Below are positions 1 through 12,134 of a stretch of 64,000 nt of DNA, piece by piece; the first letter of the stretch is position 1; every line of letters begins with the position of its first letter. The notes under the pieces are model-generated. The model saw only the letters and a list, made by a program, of their open reading frames with translations, did no database searches and was not told the origin of the DNA. The position numbers were made by a program, and so were the translations under genes. The DNA is from Sapria himalayana (taxonomy: Eukaryota > Streptophyta > Magnoliopsida > Malpighiales > Rafflesiaceae): NCBI GenBank assembly GCA_029783825.1, contig JAREIK010000801.1:10630391-10694390 (forward strand). Reading direction: 5' to 3'.

Positions 1-60
1 AGAAGTTGAGAGAGAAGGGAGAGAGAGAGAGAGAACACAAGAGAAAGAGAGAATAAAAAA
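1..60. repeat. GA-rich low-complexity tract
   Basis: Purine-only GA/GAA microsatellite running off the left edge. There is no coding signal. The sequence to about 427 is AT-rich with nothing recognised. Confidence 0.8.
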
Positions 61-2289
61 AATATTATGTTTTCCAAAAAATATTAATTAAATCTAACAT
101 CATTTTTAAAAAAAGTAAAAACCATATTAAATATTATCAGTGCCATTTAAGATTTTTAATAACCTTCTTATTAATTTTATATATCTTTAAATCTCTTCCT
201 ACTAATTTAGTAAAGTTTATTACCATTTGAATAATTATTCAATATTTTAATATCCTAAAATATAATTTTCCATAAAAAATACATTAATTTCAATTTGTTG
301 TTTTCTTTATTTGCTTTTAGATTTTTTTTATTTTCTTAAGAAATTTTGAATCAGGACTAATTATAACCTCAATATCTTCCCTCACTCTCGCTGGGGTCCA
401 TTCGAGATGGAACCCAAAAACCAAAAACAATCTTGAAATAAATTCTTATTTCAGAAAAAATAATTAATTTAGGGTCTATTTGATAAATCATTGAAAATAT
501 CAAAACCATTAAAAATGAAAATTTTCAAATGATTTTAATTTTTCAATATGTTTGAAAAAAAAATTTAGAGAGCTCTTAATTAATATTTTTAAATGAAAAA
601 TAATTGAAAATAATAAGTAGGTAGATGCCTACTTATCATTGAATGCTGAAAAGGCCTAACAAAAGTCATTTTTAAAAATTGCCATTTTGTCCTTTAATTT
701 TTTAATTTCTGCTTCGTTTTCATGTCATTTTTGTTTTTTCAAAAATATTTTGTGGTGTACTCGTGCACGGATTCGATGTTTGGGGAGTATCGTCGGTTTG
801 GTTTGGCGGTTAGAATTCATGATTTTTATGTTGTTGGTTTTTGAGAATTCTTTAGTGTGTTTGGAAGATTTGGTTTTTGATGGTTAGAATACTAAGATTT
901 TATTTTTATTTTCTTCTATAGATGATATGATATTCCATGTTCCTCACGAAGTTCTTCACGAAGAACTCAATTCTTAAAAATTTTATTAGAATACTACAAT
1001 TAATACATAGTTATTTGCAAATCATTTGAATCCCGAATGGTTTGAATCCCGAATGCTTTTAGTTATTCTTCGTATTCTTGTCTAGGCCTCTAATGTAACT
1101 GTTGTGAGACACATCTATCCTTTCTATTTTGTTTATCATTTCGCTTGATGTAATTATATTAGGCCAAATGAAATATGGATTACCTATAATTTATGGATAA
1201 TTATGTTTAGATATGTTAAAATAATTAAATTTTTAGTTCAAATACCCTAAAATATGTTTAGGTACATAGATGTTATAAGATTTCAAGTTGCTTGATTATG
1301 TTATGTATTTCATATGAATCACCTATGGTTTTCTTATTGCTTGACTATGTCATGTATTTCAACACAACTAGTCACTTTGTTTATATTGGTTATGCATTTA
1401 AATAAGTTTTCTAATATGTGTTATGCTATCATGTGAGTTTTGTTGCTACATTGTTTTGAGATATTTATAATTGGAATTATTGTCTATCCTTTTACTTGAA
1501 GAAATAAAATATTTAAAATAATATTTTCTTCCTTACTTTCGGGATTACATGTGTTTTTGTATTTATGAGGAACTATTATTATTGACTTGTTGATATTACG
1601 TGTGTTTCTGTTATTATTTGAAATATTATATATCAAAAAAGCCTAGTTATGATTCTGCTCTTGATTTCCTAAAACTAGTCCAACATTAACCGACGAAATA
1701 AATTATATATTTAATATTAATCTATTATCTCAAATTATCTTATGTGGGAATGACTACTCTTGATACTACCAGAGCTAGTTGGAAAAACTCAACACTATTT
1801 AAATATTTTTTAGATTTATGTATTGACTAGAAAAACATTTTGGGAGGGGGGGGGGTTCTATGTTGAATCATGGGATAAAATTTTAAAAACTTTTAAAGAG
1901 AACAAAAATATTAAATTCACTCATAATCAATTGAAAACCCAATAAAATTATTTAAAACATAAATACATGGTGTAGTCAACTTTAATAGGAAAGTCTAGCC
2001 ATGACTATAATCCAGTAACTAATACAGTTGACTAGACTTCTGAAGAGTGTGAAGAATATATCATGGTATAACTCATTTCTTTAGTTCATGTATTTGAAAA
2101 ATAAGATTAAACTACTATTACTTTTTATAATGATTTGATTAACAAAAAATTTTAGATGCAAAATAATTTCGATATACTAGGCTACAATATGCAGATGAGA
2201 TGAGATTTCTCTTTGATAGCATTACAACTACTAGGCAAGAATCATGGGATCCATCTAGATAGGGGTTCCCAAAAAATGGTGTTGACAAT

Positions 2290-2690
2290 CATTCATCAAG
2301 TACTCAACCAACTATAGAGAATTCTTATATACACATGGATATAGGCCAGAATCTTCACTAAGCCTTTCATCAACAAAAGAAATATCTTTACCAAAAAAAA
2401 GCACCAAAATAAAAATAATGAAGGAGATCTATATGAAAAATTGCTAGTTGTTTTTAATATATTGGAGCAATCAAATGGACCTAGCATAGAAGAATGTAAT
2501 AAGAAGTTGGATAAGATTGCAATATTACCCATGAATGACTCTTTATGCATTGCTGCTTATAGCATATTTTGTGAAAGCAAAGCATATAAAGAATAGTGGA
2601 TGATGTTTTCACAAAAGCCAGAGGTAGTCAAAATTGCTTGGATTCGGATGAATGCAAAAAATGGGATTACTTTAATTTTCTTTAGGTACT
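2290..2690 (+). pseudogene. Harbinger Myb/SANT-like accessory protein remnant
   Basis: Plus-strand translation, with stops, gives a stretch resembling the C-terminal part of plant L10-interacting MYB-domain/Harbinger ORF1 proteins: an acidic-basic linker, then a segment like KLDKIAILPMNDSL and later an AAYSIFCES-like block (about 2500-2590). In active elements this protein binds DNA beside the transposase. It lies upstream of the transposase on the same strand, in the usual Harbinger order. The frame is interrupted and no start can be chosen. The family call is from memory of the pattern and is tentative. Confidence 0.4.
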
Positions 2691-3051
2691 TGGGATTTAA
2701 GCAAATATAATTTATGTGATATTTCATGGGTTATTTTTATACTTTGTCTTCACAATTAGTTTGTGTGGATATAATTTATTTTCATGACAATATTTTGTGG
2801 TTTATTTTGCTTTTAATTGTTTTTACTTTTATTATTTTTAATGATACATTTGCAAATGTTGAATATTATCAGAAGATATTAATTGAAAAGCAAAGAAAAT
2901 TTTGAAAATCACAAGATTGATTCTAGTCAATAAGATTATATGTTAAAAAGTGACTTGGAAGAAGACCAGATACCAACTCAGCACTAAATGGTTTTGCATA
3001 TGTGCAATAATTTTAAATGGTAATCCAGCACATTGTCTATAAATTCTAAGA

Positions 3052-4040
3052 ATGAACAAGCAAGCATTTTTGCGAATGTGTAAGAATTTAAAAAATACAA
3101 CACGGTTGAAAGATAGTTATTACATCAAAGTTGAAGAAAAAATGGCAATGTACCTTATGCCATTAAATCACAACGTGAAAAATCATGTTACCAAAAGAAG
3201 ATTCAATTATTCAACTCAAATTTTATATCATTACTTTCATGAAGTATTAGAAGTAATGCTTCTCTTTGGAAGAGAGATGATTGTGTCTACCCCATTTACT
3301 GAAGTTATAAAAAATCATCCCTATCAATGATTAAGGAAAGTATTTAAGGTAAAAAAAAATAAAAGTTTATTATTATTATTGTTATATTGATATTTGTTCT
3401 AATTAATATGGTGCTATCTGTGCATTTGATGGGATGCTCGTTAATGTTATGATACCATCTGACAAACAAGTCCCTTATAAAGAAAGAAGATGAGGAGAAT
3501 GTTATCAAAATATTCTAGCAATATGTGACTTTAATATGATTTTTACATTTGTTTGGGCTGGATGGAAAGGCATAGCACATGGCTCAAGCATATTATCAAA
3601 GAGTATGCATAATCTAGAAAATAATTGTCTAATACATCAATTAGGTTAGTATAATTCTCTGATCGGCTATTATTAATAAATTCATAATTAATTTGATAAT
3701 TTAATTTTTTATGTAGATAAATATTATCTTTGTGATGATGCATATCCACATACTCGAGGGTTTATGGCACCTTACCGTAATACACAATATTGGTTGCCTG
3801 ATTTTCACTATGGTGTCTGCCCTCGTACAAAAGAAGAGACATTCAACTATACACATGTCAGATTGAGGAATATCATTGAGTGATCATTTAGTGTTTTGAA
3901 AGCTTATTTTCAAATCTTAAAGAGGATGACACCTTATCATTTTCAAGTATAGAGAAACATTATTATTACTTGCATAGCTAAACATTTTTATATCTGAAAT
4001 TTATGTATTGAGGATGTTTTTTTAGAACAGGGTGAAAATG
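3052..4040 (+). pseudogene. PIF/Harbinger DDE transposase (ALP1-like) pseudogene
   Basis: The open segment 3052-3330 (MNKQAFLRMCKNLKN...) matches the helical N-terminal region of plant ALP1-like/Harbinger transposases. The catalytic DDE_Tnp_4 domain follows in pieces. AFDGM (about 3423-3440) holds the first Asp, CDDAYPHTRGF (about 3728-3765) the second, and RNIIE (about 3868-3882) the Glu. A 72 bp intron-like gap at 3645-3716 has GT...AG ends; removing it joins QL to DKYYLCDDAY in frame. Disabling changes include a TGA just after the catalytic Glu, where relatives usually have Arg, and further stops downstream. All three acidic residues survive, so decay looks to be mainly by stops. The first block joins the second across 3331-3411 through an unclear, perhaps lost, splice acceptor. 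Confidence 0.75.
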
Positions 4041-4513
4041 AATATGGTGATAATTCAGGAATACCTCAAAATAATCATGAAGGTCTACTACATGTAAAAG
4101 GAAGAGATGCATAAACTGATCAAATTTGCATGATTAATTTAAGAGAGAAAATAGCAAATCAACTAGTTGCTCATTAATTTTTGTTTATTTTATAAATATA
4201 TTGTCTTTTTTTAGGATTTTATGATTTAATTATGGATATGTTTTTAGTGATTTTCTTTTAAAAATTAATTAATAAAAATATTATTAGAAACTCTTTATTT
4301 TGGACAATATGTAATACAATAATAATAAGGGTAAATATGTAAAATACATAATTTTTAGTATTTAGTATTTACAGTTATCAAACAATATATTTATCTTGAG
4401 CATTCAAGTATCATTAACTAATCAAATAGTTTTACGATACAAATTCAACACTTAATTTTTTTAGTATTTATTTTTTAGCACTTGATTTTTTCAGTCTATC
4501 AAACAGGCCATTA

Positions 4514-4623
4514 GTGTTATAATTTATATATTTTGATTTTGCTCATTTTATAAATTTAGCAAAAAAGCTAATATCAAATAATGTTTTAGGTTTCACATAT
4601 TTTAGTATAAAATACATACATAC

Positions 4624-4659
<36 letters not shown>

Positions 4660-5392
4660 TTAAACCCTAAAATTAACCACGAACACAAACTAATATATTA
4701 TATTCAAAACCAATAGAATATATAAACACACACAATCAAATATTTTATCCCAAAAATTATAAAATATTCAAACAAAATAAATCACATAATTAAAATGTTC
4801 AAAGTTCATACATCTACAATTTCAAGAATCAAAAGTAAAATATAATTGAAAACACATTTTAATTTGATGCTTAATTTATTGAATATATGTTCTTTCAAAG
4901 ATTTTCACAGTATGCATAAACAAAATACAAGAACATCAAGGACAGCTTCTTCCCTATGAGTTCTACTTGAACATTGCACATATTTCACATGAATCCCATA
5001 TAACACATGTACCACACGAACACCAACAATTTTTTCACAAACACTAATATACAAAAGAATAATGACAAGAAACTACTTAAGCTGCCATTTAACTTTACAA
5101 AATTAGTACCACCAAAAGAAAACAATAAGGTTTCTTGTTTTATTTAGAATTTCCAAACATGCAACATGTCACACAATCAACAAAGCCAAGCAGTTTTGTT
5201 AATTTGTCCATCATTTTTTTAAATGTTTATATAATGTTTTATAAAAAAAACATTATGGTTTATCTTATTTTGTGATGATTAGACACATACACACATTTAA
5301 TGAGAGCACCCCATGGGTGATATTAAATAAATTAACACATAACCTCATTAAATCCAAACCAAAAAATAGACTCAACATACTAAAACCTAGGC
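4514..5392 (-). repeat. LTR-like direct repeat, copy A
   Basis: Collinear with 7070-8095 over the whole length, including the internal TG microsatellite, a block of AATAAATCACA(T/C)AATTAAA, and the end block with CAAACCAAAAAATAGAC. The left margin of this copy is displaced by the Harbinger element: 428-471 aligns to about 7027-7069. The position relative to 5.4-6.9 kb suggests the 3' LTR of a minus-strand retroelement. The strand call is inferred. Confidence 0.6.
4626..4660. repeat. TA/TG microsatellite
   Basis: ATACATACATATATG followed by about a dozen TG units. The same position in copy B (7165-7216) holds AT then GT units, so the microsatellite predates the duplication. Confidence 0.9.
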
Positions 5393-6960
5393 ATAAGCAA
5401 CATTCTCTTCCTTTTTGCCTTTTTGGGTAGACCAAGTAATGCCCTTGATTTAAATTTTAAAAGTATTAGTCATAAAAAAATTATTTTTTCCCATAAATTA
5501 CCAAATTATTTCTTATTCCTCATATAAGAAAATTGTTTTTATAAATTAAAAGTACTTACACAATAACCCAAGACTTCTCCTTTTTTATGTGAGTTAATAG
5601 CTCTCACTTGATCTAACTGATCCTCGAGATTAGCCCAAGTAAAAGTTTTTACTTTTATTTCCAACTCATGAGTTCCACTTGATTAGTGTGATACAAGCAA
5701 TATATTTGAAATTCTTGGATTGTCTCAGAATAAGTACCTAAGAAATCTAGAAGAAATATCATCCATATCCTAGAAAGATGAGATAAAGGCAACACATTTG
5801 TATGGTTTTCCATAGTCATACTATTTATTTTCCCATCACTATGCAACTTTCATATAGTAAGTATGAATTACTTTCCTATGGAAAATGAATCATCCACATG
5901 GATATTTACTAGATCCAAGTTAACCCTTGTTTGGGCTATAAAAAGAAATTTTACTATTTTATTCCTTGATATAATAAGCAACCATTTTGCCAAATTTCAT
6001 TGATCTTCTTGACTTTTCGCACATGACTTGTACTATCCAACATTCCCACAAACAATAGATTCATTCAAACATCAAGGATGAACATCCTTGAGAAGCAATC
6101 AGTATTATGTGTTTATCTCTAGACAAACTTTCCTAATACCCAGCATTCTTGATGTCCTTTAAGTGCTCATCATACCTAATCTATAGTCAACAGACAAATA
6201 TATCACAAACCAATCAAGATTCAAATTAACATATAAGTTGGAAGCCAAATTTTCTACCCAATCACTCTTTTGAATGACTTTGTAGTATAGTTAAACACTT
6301 CTTCAAAAGACAACGTCACCCTCTATGAGTTTCACTGTATACTTCTATTTGAAAGAACTCTCACTTCATTCTCTTAGTTTGAGTTTAGAATTCATTTTAC
6401 TTCTCTTATCATTTTTTTTCAGAAACAACTATATCTAGTGAAGTTCCTCTTCCCCTTCATCTCACAACATGTCCTACCAAACAATCACTAACAATAATCT
6501 TGGCAAGGATGTTATTCAGAATTGAGGCACTTAAAGAAATTATGAGCATCTCTCAACTCTTGAGAAGGAAGTTTAAAAATAGAGATGTCTTCATCTCATC
6601 ATCCAACACTATTTTCATGGATGCTCGCTGGTTATCCAAGACTTGGAAACTACTCAATTGAGTAGCCATATCAGATCCATCCTAATATTATATTTTAACC
6701 AAACATTAAATTGATAGGGTCTTATTTTCAATGTGTTTTCTCATACATTGATTCTAATTTTTCTCAAATCTCATCTACTTTTGTTATAATTAAAATGTGA
6801 TAGAAAATTATCTTTTCAACCCACTTTCGTATCATGATAGAGGTAGTATAATTTGTTCAACTTTTGATCATTCATACTTTCTAGTTTCATATTGCTAAGA
6901 GCCAATTCAAGTAAGTCCCTTATCATTAAAAGATTTAGCATCTTTATTTTCTATATTGAA
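5393..6960 (-). pseudogene. Degenerate retroelement interior, possible copia gag remnant
   Basis: This lies between the two LTR-like repeats. Read on the minus strand, about 6720-6400 gives stop-riddled peptides that recall the copia gag pattern of a short leucine-rich block, a serine-rich block and a basic tail. A 63-codon open segment at 5655-5846 has no recognisable domain. No zinc knuckle, protease or RT motif is visible. It could be the shrunken interior of a non-autonomous LTR element (LARD/TRIM-like). The assignment is weak. Confidence 0.28.
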
Positions 6961-7026
6961 TAATTGGATTTTTCTAACCTAATCATACTGACTAGGTTAT
7001 TTTTTTTATCCATCCCTACGAAAATA

Positions 7027-7182
7027 ATCTCAAAACAAATTCTAAGTCTAAAAAAATTAATCAATTTGATGTTTTAATTTATATCTTTTTAATTTTACCA
7101 TTTTAAAAGTTTACCAAAATAGTAAATATCAAATAATATTATAGGTTTCATAGATTTTTATTCATATATATATATATATATA

Positions 7183-7218
<36 letters not shown>

Positions 7219-8095
7219 CCTCTAATTTTAACCACAAACACACATGCTAGTTTATTCTAACAAAAATTTGCATAATATATAAACAAACACAACCAAATAT
7301 TATAACCCCAAATTGGTAGAATATTTAAATAAAATAAATCACACAATTAAATAATTCAAAGTTTATACATTCACAATTTCAAGAAAGAAAAGTAATATAT
7401 AATTAAAAATACCATAACATTTGAAGTTTACTTTATTAAATCCAGTGCTCTTCTAAAGATTTTCGAGCATTCACAAGTACAACATGAGAATAACACAAAT
7501 AATCTCATCCTCATAAGCATAGCATGAACACCACATCTTCTAGAGAACCCAACATAAATATTGCATTAACACCACATCTTCTAAAGAACCAAACATAAAT
7601 ATTGCATGTACACCAATACTTCCTCCACAAGCCCTCGTATGCAGAAGAATAATAAAAAGATACTCATTAAAAATCACTTTCATTTTACAAAATAATTACA
7701 AAAGCTTTGCATAAACTTCTATAACAATTGTTACATAAGAAAAAAATAATATAGATGAAAAGAACCACCAAAATAAAACAATTAGGGTTCTCATTTTATT
7801 TAGTATTTTTCGAACACACATCATGCCACATAATCAACAAAGCCAAAAGGCTTTGTTTTATTTCATAAAAGTCACAACACATGTTATTTTTTGAAAACCT
7901 TCCATGTGTGATCTTTCCATCTTATTTTTTTCAAATGTTTATATAATGTTTTTAAAAAATATTACTATTTTTTTATTTTGTGATAATCACACGCACACAC
8001 ACACACACTTAACGAGCACACCTCATGGGTCTAATTGAATTTATTAACTTAAAATCTCATTAAATTCAAACCAAAAAATAGACATAGTATTCAAA
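7027..8095 (-). repeat. LTR-like direct repeat, copy B
   Basis: Second copy of the repeat at 428-471 plus 4514-5392, without the Harbinger insertion. It contains AT/GT and CA microsatellites (7165-7216, 7992-8008). Near 7070 it shows the uninterrupted form of the Harbinger target. If these are LTRs, this is the 5' LTR of a minus-strand element. Exact ends (TG...CA) could not be fixed. Confidence 0.58.
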
Positions 8096-9104
8096 ACTCT
8101 TACTTTAACATAGTTTTAGGAGTGATTAATATCTTGATAATCTTATCCTCAAAAATTAAAGAAATTATGTCTAATTATTTTCGAACCCAATATATGTCAT
8201 TGTTGGATGAGGGTAATTGTTATCACAATATGTAGACTTCTTTTATGATCGGTCATCCCAATATTATTCTTATCCAAATATATTTAATTTCATAGCTATT
8301 ATGAGATATAGCATATTAGTATTAATATTTATGATGGTGTATATGTGTGATTATATAGATACCAATGTAATGGATCTTATAAAAATTATATATTTTAATA
8401 TAGTTGGGCTATAATAACATCAAGATGATTGAATATTTAGTTTCTTACAAAAAACCTCTTAATTAATGGATGATATTCAAATATAGTTTCTTACAAAAAA
8501 CCACATTCCTAGTACATAACCCTACAATATGAATCTTTACGAAGATACAAACTATATGAGAATATTTTCATGGTGTTTGATAGAGATGTTGTGAATATTA
8601 TGAGCAAAATATGGTAAATTTAATATATTTATATGCAAATTAGTTTTTTTAATTTAGTCAAGTAACATATGTCAAATGCAAAAACCACCTCATTAGTCAA
8701 GTAACATATGTCAAATGTCAAATGCAAAAATCATATGAATTTTAATATAAAATACATGAACCAAAGTTGAGTTTAGGATAAACAATTCAAATTGTGATGT
8801 CTTCCTATTGTAATATTCAAAATTAACTTGTATTGCACAATGTACTATATTATTAGCCACCACATGAATTTGAGCTTTGTATAATATTTGGTGTTCAAAT
8901 TATTGAATTTTCATGAGTATTTTCTATTAGACGATATGTAAGCATGAAAATATAACATATTTTGATCAATTTCATGATTTTAAATTTTGGTAAATTCTAA
9001 TGAATAGTTATTAAATCGATATATTTTTAGAGGCATTTAGCTACTTAGTAAATTTATGAAGTATTGAATAGTTTTGATATTTATTCTTAGTTAAAACTTT
9101 ATTT
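8096..9104. other. AT-rich spacer, nothing recognised
   Basis: No domain, RNA gene or terminal repeat seen. There is a local duplication of TCAAGTAACATATGTCAAAT around 8658-8716. The short open segment at 8217-8414 has no features of a real protein. Confidence 0.5.
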
Positions 9105-10337
9105 AACTAGTCATAACAATATGTGTATGTCATGACTCAACCACCTCATTAGTACAATCTTTAAACTTGTAATATATTCTTCATGACTTTGATATTATCA
9201 AAGTCATAGTCATACTTATCTTGTAATAATTAAATAATTATGATATTAATTTCATGTCATAGTAACCAAATATCTTGCTGGTGCTAAAAGTCATGATCAT
9301 TTTCTAATGCAATAACTTTATTTTTAACAAGGATGTGTTCTCAATTCTCAAGTCATAGCCAATACTTTTTTACAAAAAACTATTCAGGTCAAAATCATGA
9401 TAATTATCTAGTAATATGACTTTTGGACATAAAATATTACATATGACATTTATTCGAGTATGAATACTCTCCAAGGCCATGAATTTTATCTTTAAGAGAA
9501 TGCAAAACAACTTTTATATTTGAGCTAATTGCCAATACTATGAATTTTTGTAGTATCATGGACATGTGACATATGAGAAAGGTTAGAGCCAAAGACATGG
9601 CAATTCGCAATGCTCCAACTAATTGGTGCACAAGAGAGACCATTTTTGCATTGTGGTCATTCTCAATATCGTGACCATGTTATTTATATTTTACTCCATT
9701 CTCATCATTGTAACCATTGCAAATATCATGGCCATATGATGAATAAAAGAAATCAATGCGAAATACACAATCATTCTTGACACTATAACTTTATATTATA
9801 GAGATAATAGTTTCAAGTCGTGAATACTTCTCTGCCCCATGATTTTATGTTATAAAATGATTATGACACATTCTAAAGTGATTTCAACTTTTTAGAGTCA
9901 CGACCTAAAGCTACAAAAATGAAGACCACTGCATCTTCCAAAAAACATGAATTGTTATTTAAAAAAATATAGAAATATCAAAGTATAAAATAGGAAAGAG
10001 AATGGATTCAAAATAATCTTTTTCTTATCCATGCACAAAGACAAAGTCAAAGTGTAGTAAACAATACTCGAAATGATTTTTGAACTCATTAGGAATTCAC
10101 AAGCAAACAAGGGATGCAAGACATGAGCTAGATCCTAGAGCTGGGGGTCATGACTCTCAAACATCCCTCTTTAGGGTAGAACCATAAAAATCAATCAAAA
10201 TAGCATTGAATTATAATTTGATTCCTAGATTCTCATAAGAGCTGTCAATTAGAATAAAATTTTTATTAGACTTCAGCTCTTTTATCTCATGAATCTCTTC
10301 CTAAAAATGCAGGCTAAATTGAGGTTTGATTTATATT
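9105..10337 (+). repeat. Tandem dispersed repeat, unit 1
   Basis: Starts at about AGTCATAACAATATGTGTATG and is followed collinearly by a second copy from about 10338. Shared blocks include GTATGTCATGACTCAAC, TAATTAAATAA(T/C)TATGATATTAAT, GGTGCTAAAAGT(C/T)ATGAT and CATTTA(T/C)T(C/T)GAGTATGAATACTCTC. A 12 bp perfect inverted repeat lies at 9183-9207 (ATGACTTTGATA arms, 1-nt loop). A diverged inverted relative is at 49.56-50.34 kb. Repeat class unknown; LTR or non-coding TE sequence is likely. Confidence 0.55.
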
Positions 10338-11050
10338 GTTGTATAAATAGTCATGATAATATTTGTATGTCATGACTCAACTACTTCATTTGTATGATCT
10401 TTCAACTTATAATATATTTTTTATGACTATGATATTATCATAGTTATACTTATCTTATGATAATTAAATAACTATGATATTAATTATATATCATGGCAAC
10501 CAAGTATCCCATAGGTGCTAAAAGTTATGATTATTTCCTGGTGTTATACCTTTATCTTTAACAAGGCTTTTGTATTCTCAAGTTTGAACCATTACTTTTT
10601 TTTTACAAAACCATAACTTTCAAGCTATAGAAAATTACAAAAACAAAAAACTACTTAGGTCAAAACTATGATAATTATCCAACATTGTGATTTTTGGATA
10701 CAAAATATTACACAAGACATTTACTTGAGTATGAATACTCTCAGAGGCAAAGACACAACTTGTACCTTTGAGCTAATTGCCAATACTATGATATTTTGTA
10801 GTGTAGTATCCATGTGACATATAAAAAAGGTTAATTCCAAAGCCATGAAAATTCATAGTGCCATGGCCAATTAGTGTACAATAAAAACCATTTTTTGCAT
10901 CTTTGTGTTACAAAAAGATTATAACATATTCATAATTTTTTGCATCACAGTGCCATGCCCAATTATAGGAATTGCAAAAATTAATGCAATTCATATAGTT
11001 GGGAGCCATAGCTCTTAAACCCCCTCCCCTTCTAGCTTAGATTTGAAAAT
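10338..11050 (+). repeat. Tandem dispersed repeat, unit 2
   Basis: Second copy of the 9105 unit, about 1,233 bp downstream. The hairpin is preserved at 10423-10447 (ATGACTATGATA arms, one mismatch). It is shorter at the right end than unit 1. Confidence 0.55.
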
Positions 11051-12134
11051 TTTTATTAAAATAACACAGTCTAAGATTTGTATAAATTGATAAATGTGAT
11101 GTGATATTAGTTTTTATTTATGAATGAAAGTGTCTGATTTATTTTGTGTTATGAAAATTATTAAATGGAATGATGAAATAGAACTTGATATATAATTTTG
11201 ACTATTCATAAGTTTGTGTGAGATTGTTATGGTGGATAGTGACAAGTAAATCATAAGACTTACTTGCACATATGATAAGAATAAAATGATAGCTAAAAGT
11301 ACAAATACTTGCACATATGATACGTTTGTGTGAGATTGTTATGGAGGATAATAATAATATGTAATTATGAAGATATGTTTAAGTATGTTGTGACTCAGAA
11401 GGTGGTTACAATCCTTATAAGTCACTTTTACTTATTTGCTTCCAACCGACGAAACTTGAGGTAAGTGTTTGTAAATTATGCGAATATGATGATTATGAAG
11501 CTAAAAGTACAAATACTTATAAACTATATCAAATTGTAGTCTCTATGATACTTGAGAATGGAGCAAATAAGAGTGTACATACAAAGTAACCAATCAAGAG
11601 CAATTGATAAAATTACCTAAAATGTATGTGATTGTGAATGAGTCTCGAATATAGATGAATTATTGACTCGGTAATGATATGCCAAGGGGACAACTTTGAG
11701 GAGACTACCTTTGGGACTAATACAATGTGGATAACCACCTTGTATGCCAATAGGGAAAGAAGTCATCGCACATAACCCAAACCTCTAGTCTAGGTCTAAA
11801 CATAATATAAGTTGACCAACTTAAATTATATACAGATTAAATGAATAAACTCATATATCTAAGATTTTTTACCAATCAAGATATTTATTTCACTAAAAAT
11901 GAGTTATCCCATAATTAAATAACTAAAATGCCAATATAATTTATATGAGATTGATATATGAATGAATGCCTTATTTACTACTTATAAGACTTATGTACAT
12001 GTGAATCTCAATTGACTAGACACTCTTATTAATAAACTTTTGGGATATTATCAAACTAATAAAAATTATATTGTATAACAAAATTACAATATTATATAAG
12101 ATATTTTTTGTATGATGTGAGAAGGTGGTAAGAA
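11051..12134. other. Unassigned AT-rich flank of the copia element
   Basis: No coding domain recognised. It includes a short direct repeat, GTTTGTGTGAGATTGTTATG, near 11213 and 11325. The block 11640-11790, with words like GACTCGGTAATGATATGCCA, has the look of LTR sequence but was not assigned. Confidence 0.4.

Larger units (their letters stand above)
472..4510 (+). mobile_element. PIF/Harbinger DNA transposon (decayed, near full length)
   Basis: The ends form an imperfect terminal inverted repeat. The left starts GGGTCTATTTGATA and the reverse complement of the right starts TGGCCTGTTTGATA (11 of 14 match). Each end is flanked by TTA (469-471 and 4511-4513), the 3 bp target duplication typical of this superfamily. 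Inside are remnants of both usual genes: a Myb/SANT-like protein near 2.3-2.7 kb and the DDE transposase at 3.05-4.04 kb. The flanks rejoin into a repeat whose second, uninterrupted copy lies near 7.03-7.09 kb, so an empty-site relative is present in the window. Superfamily assignment rests on ends, duplication and protein similarity judged by eye. Confidence 0.82.

Noticed and set aside
8217..8414. 65-codon open frame with hydrophobic stretches
   Set aside because: Isolated in AT-rich DNA, no recognisable motif, start context or neighbours.
12130..12134. 5 bp copia target duplication
   Set aside because: AAGAA at left and AATAC at right do not match well enough.
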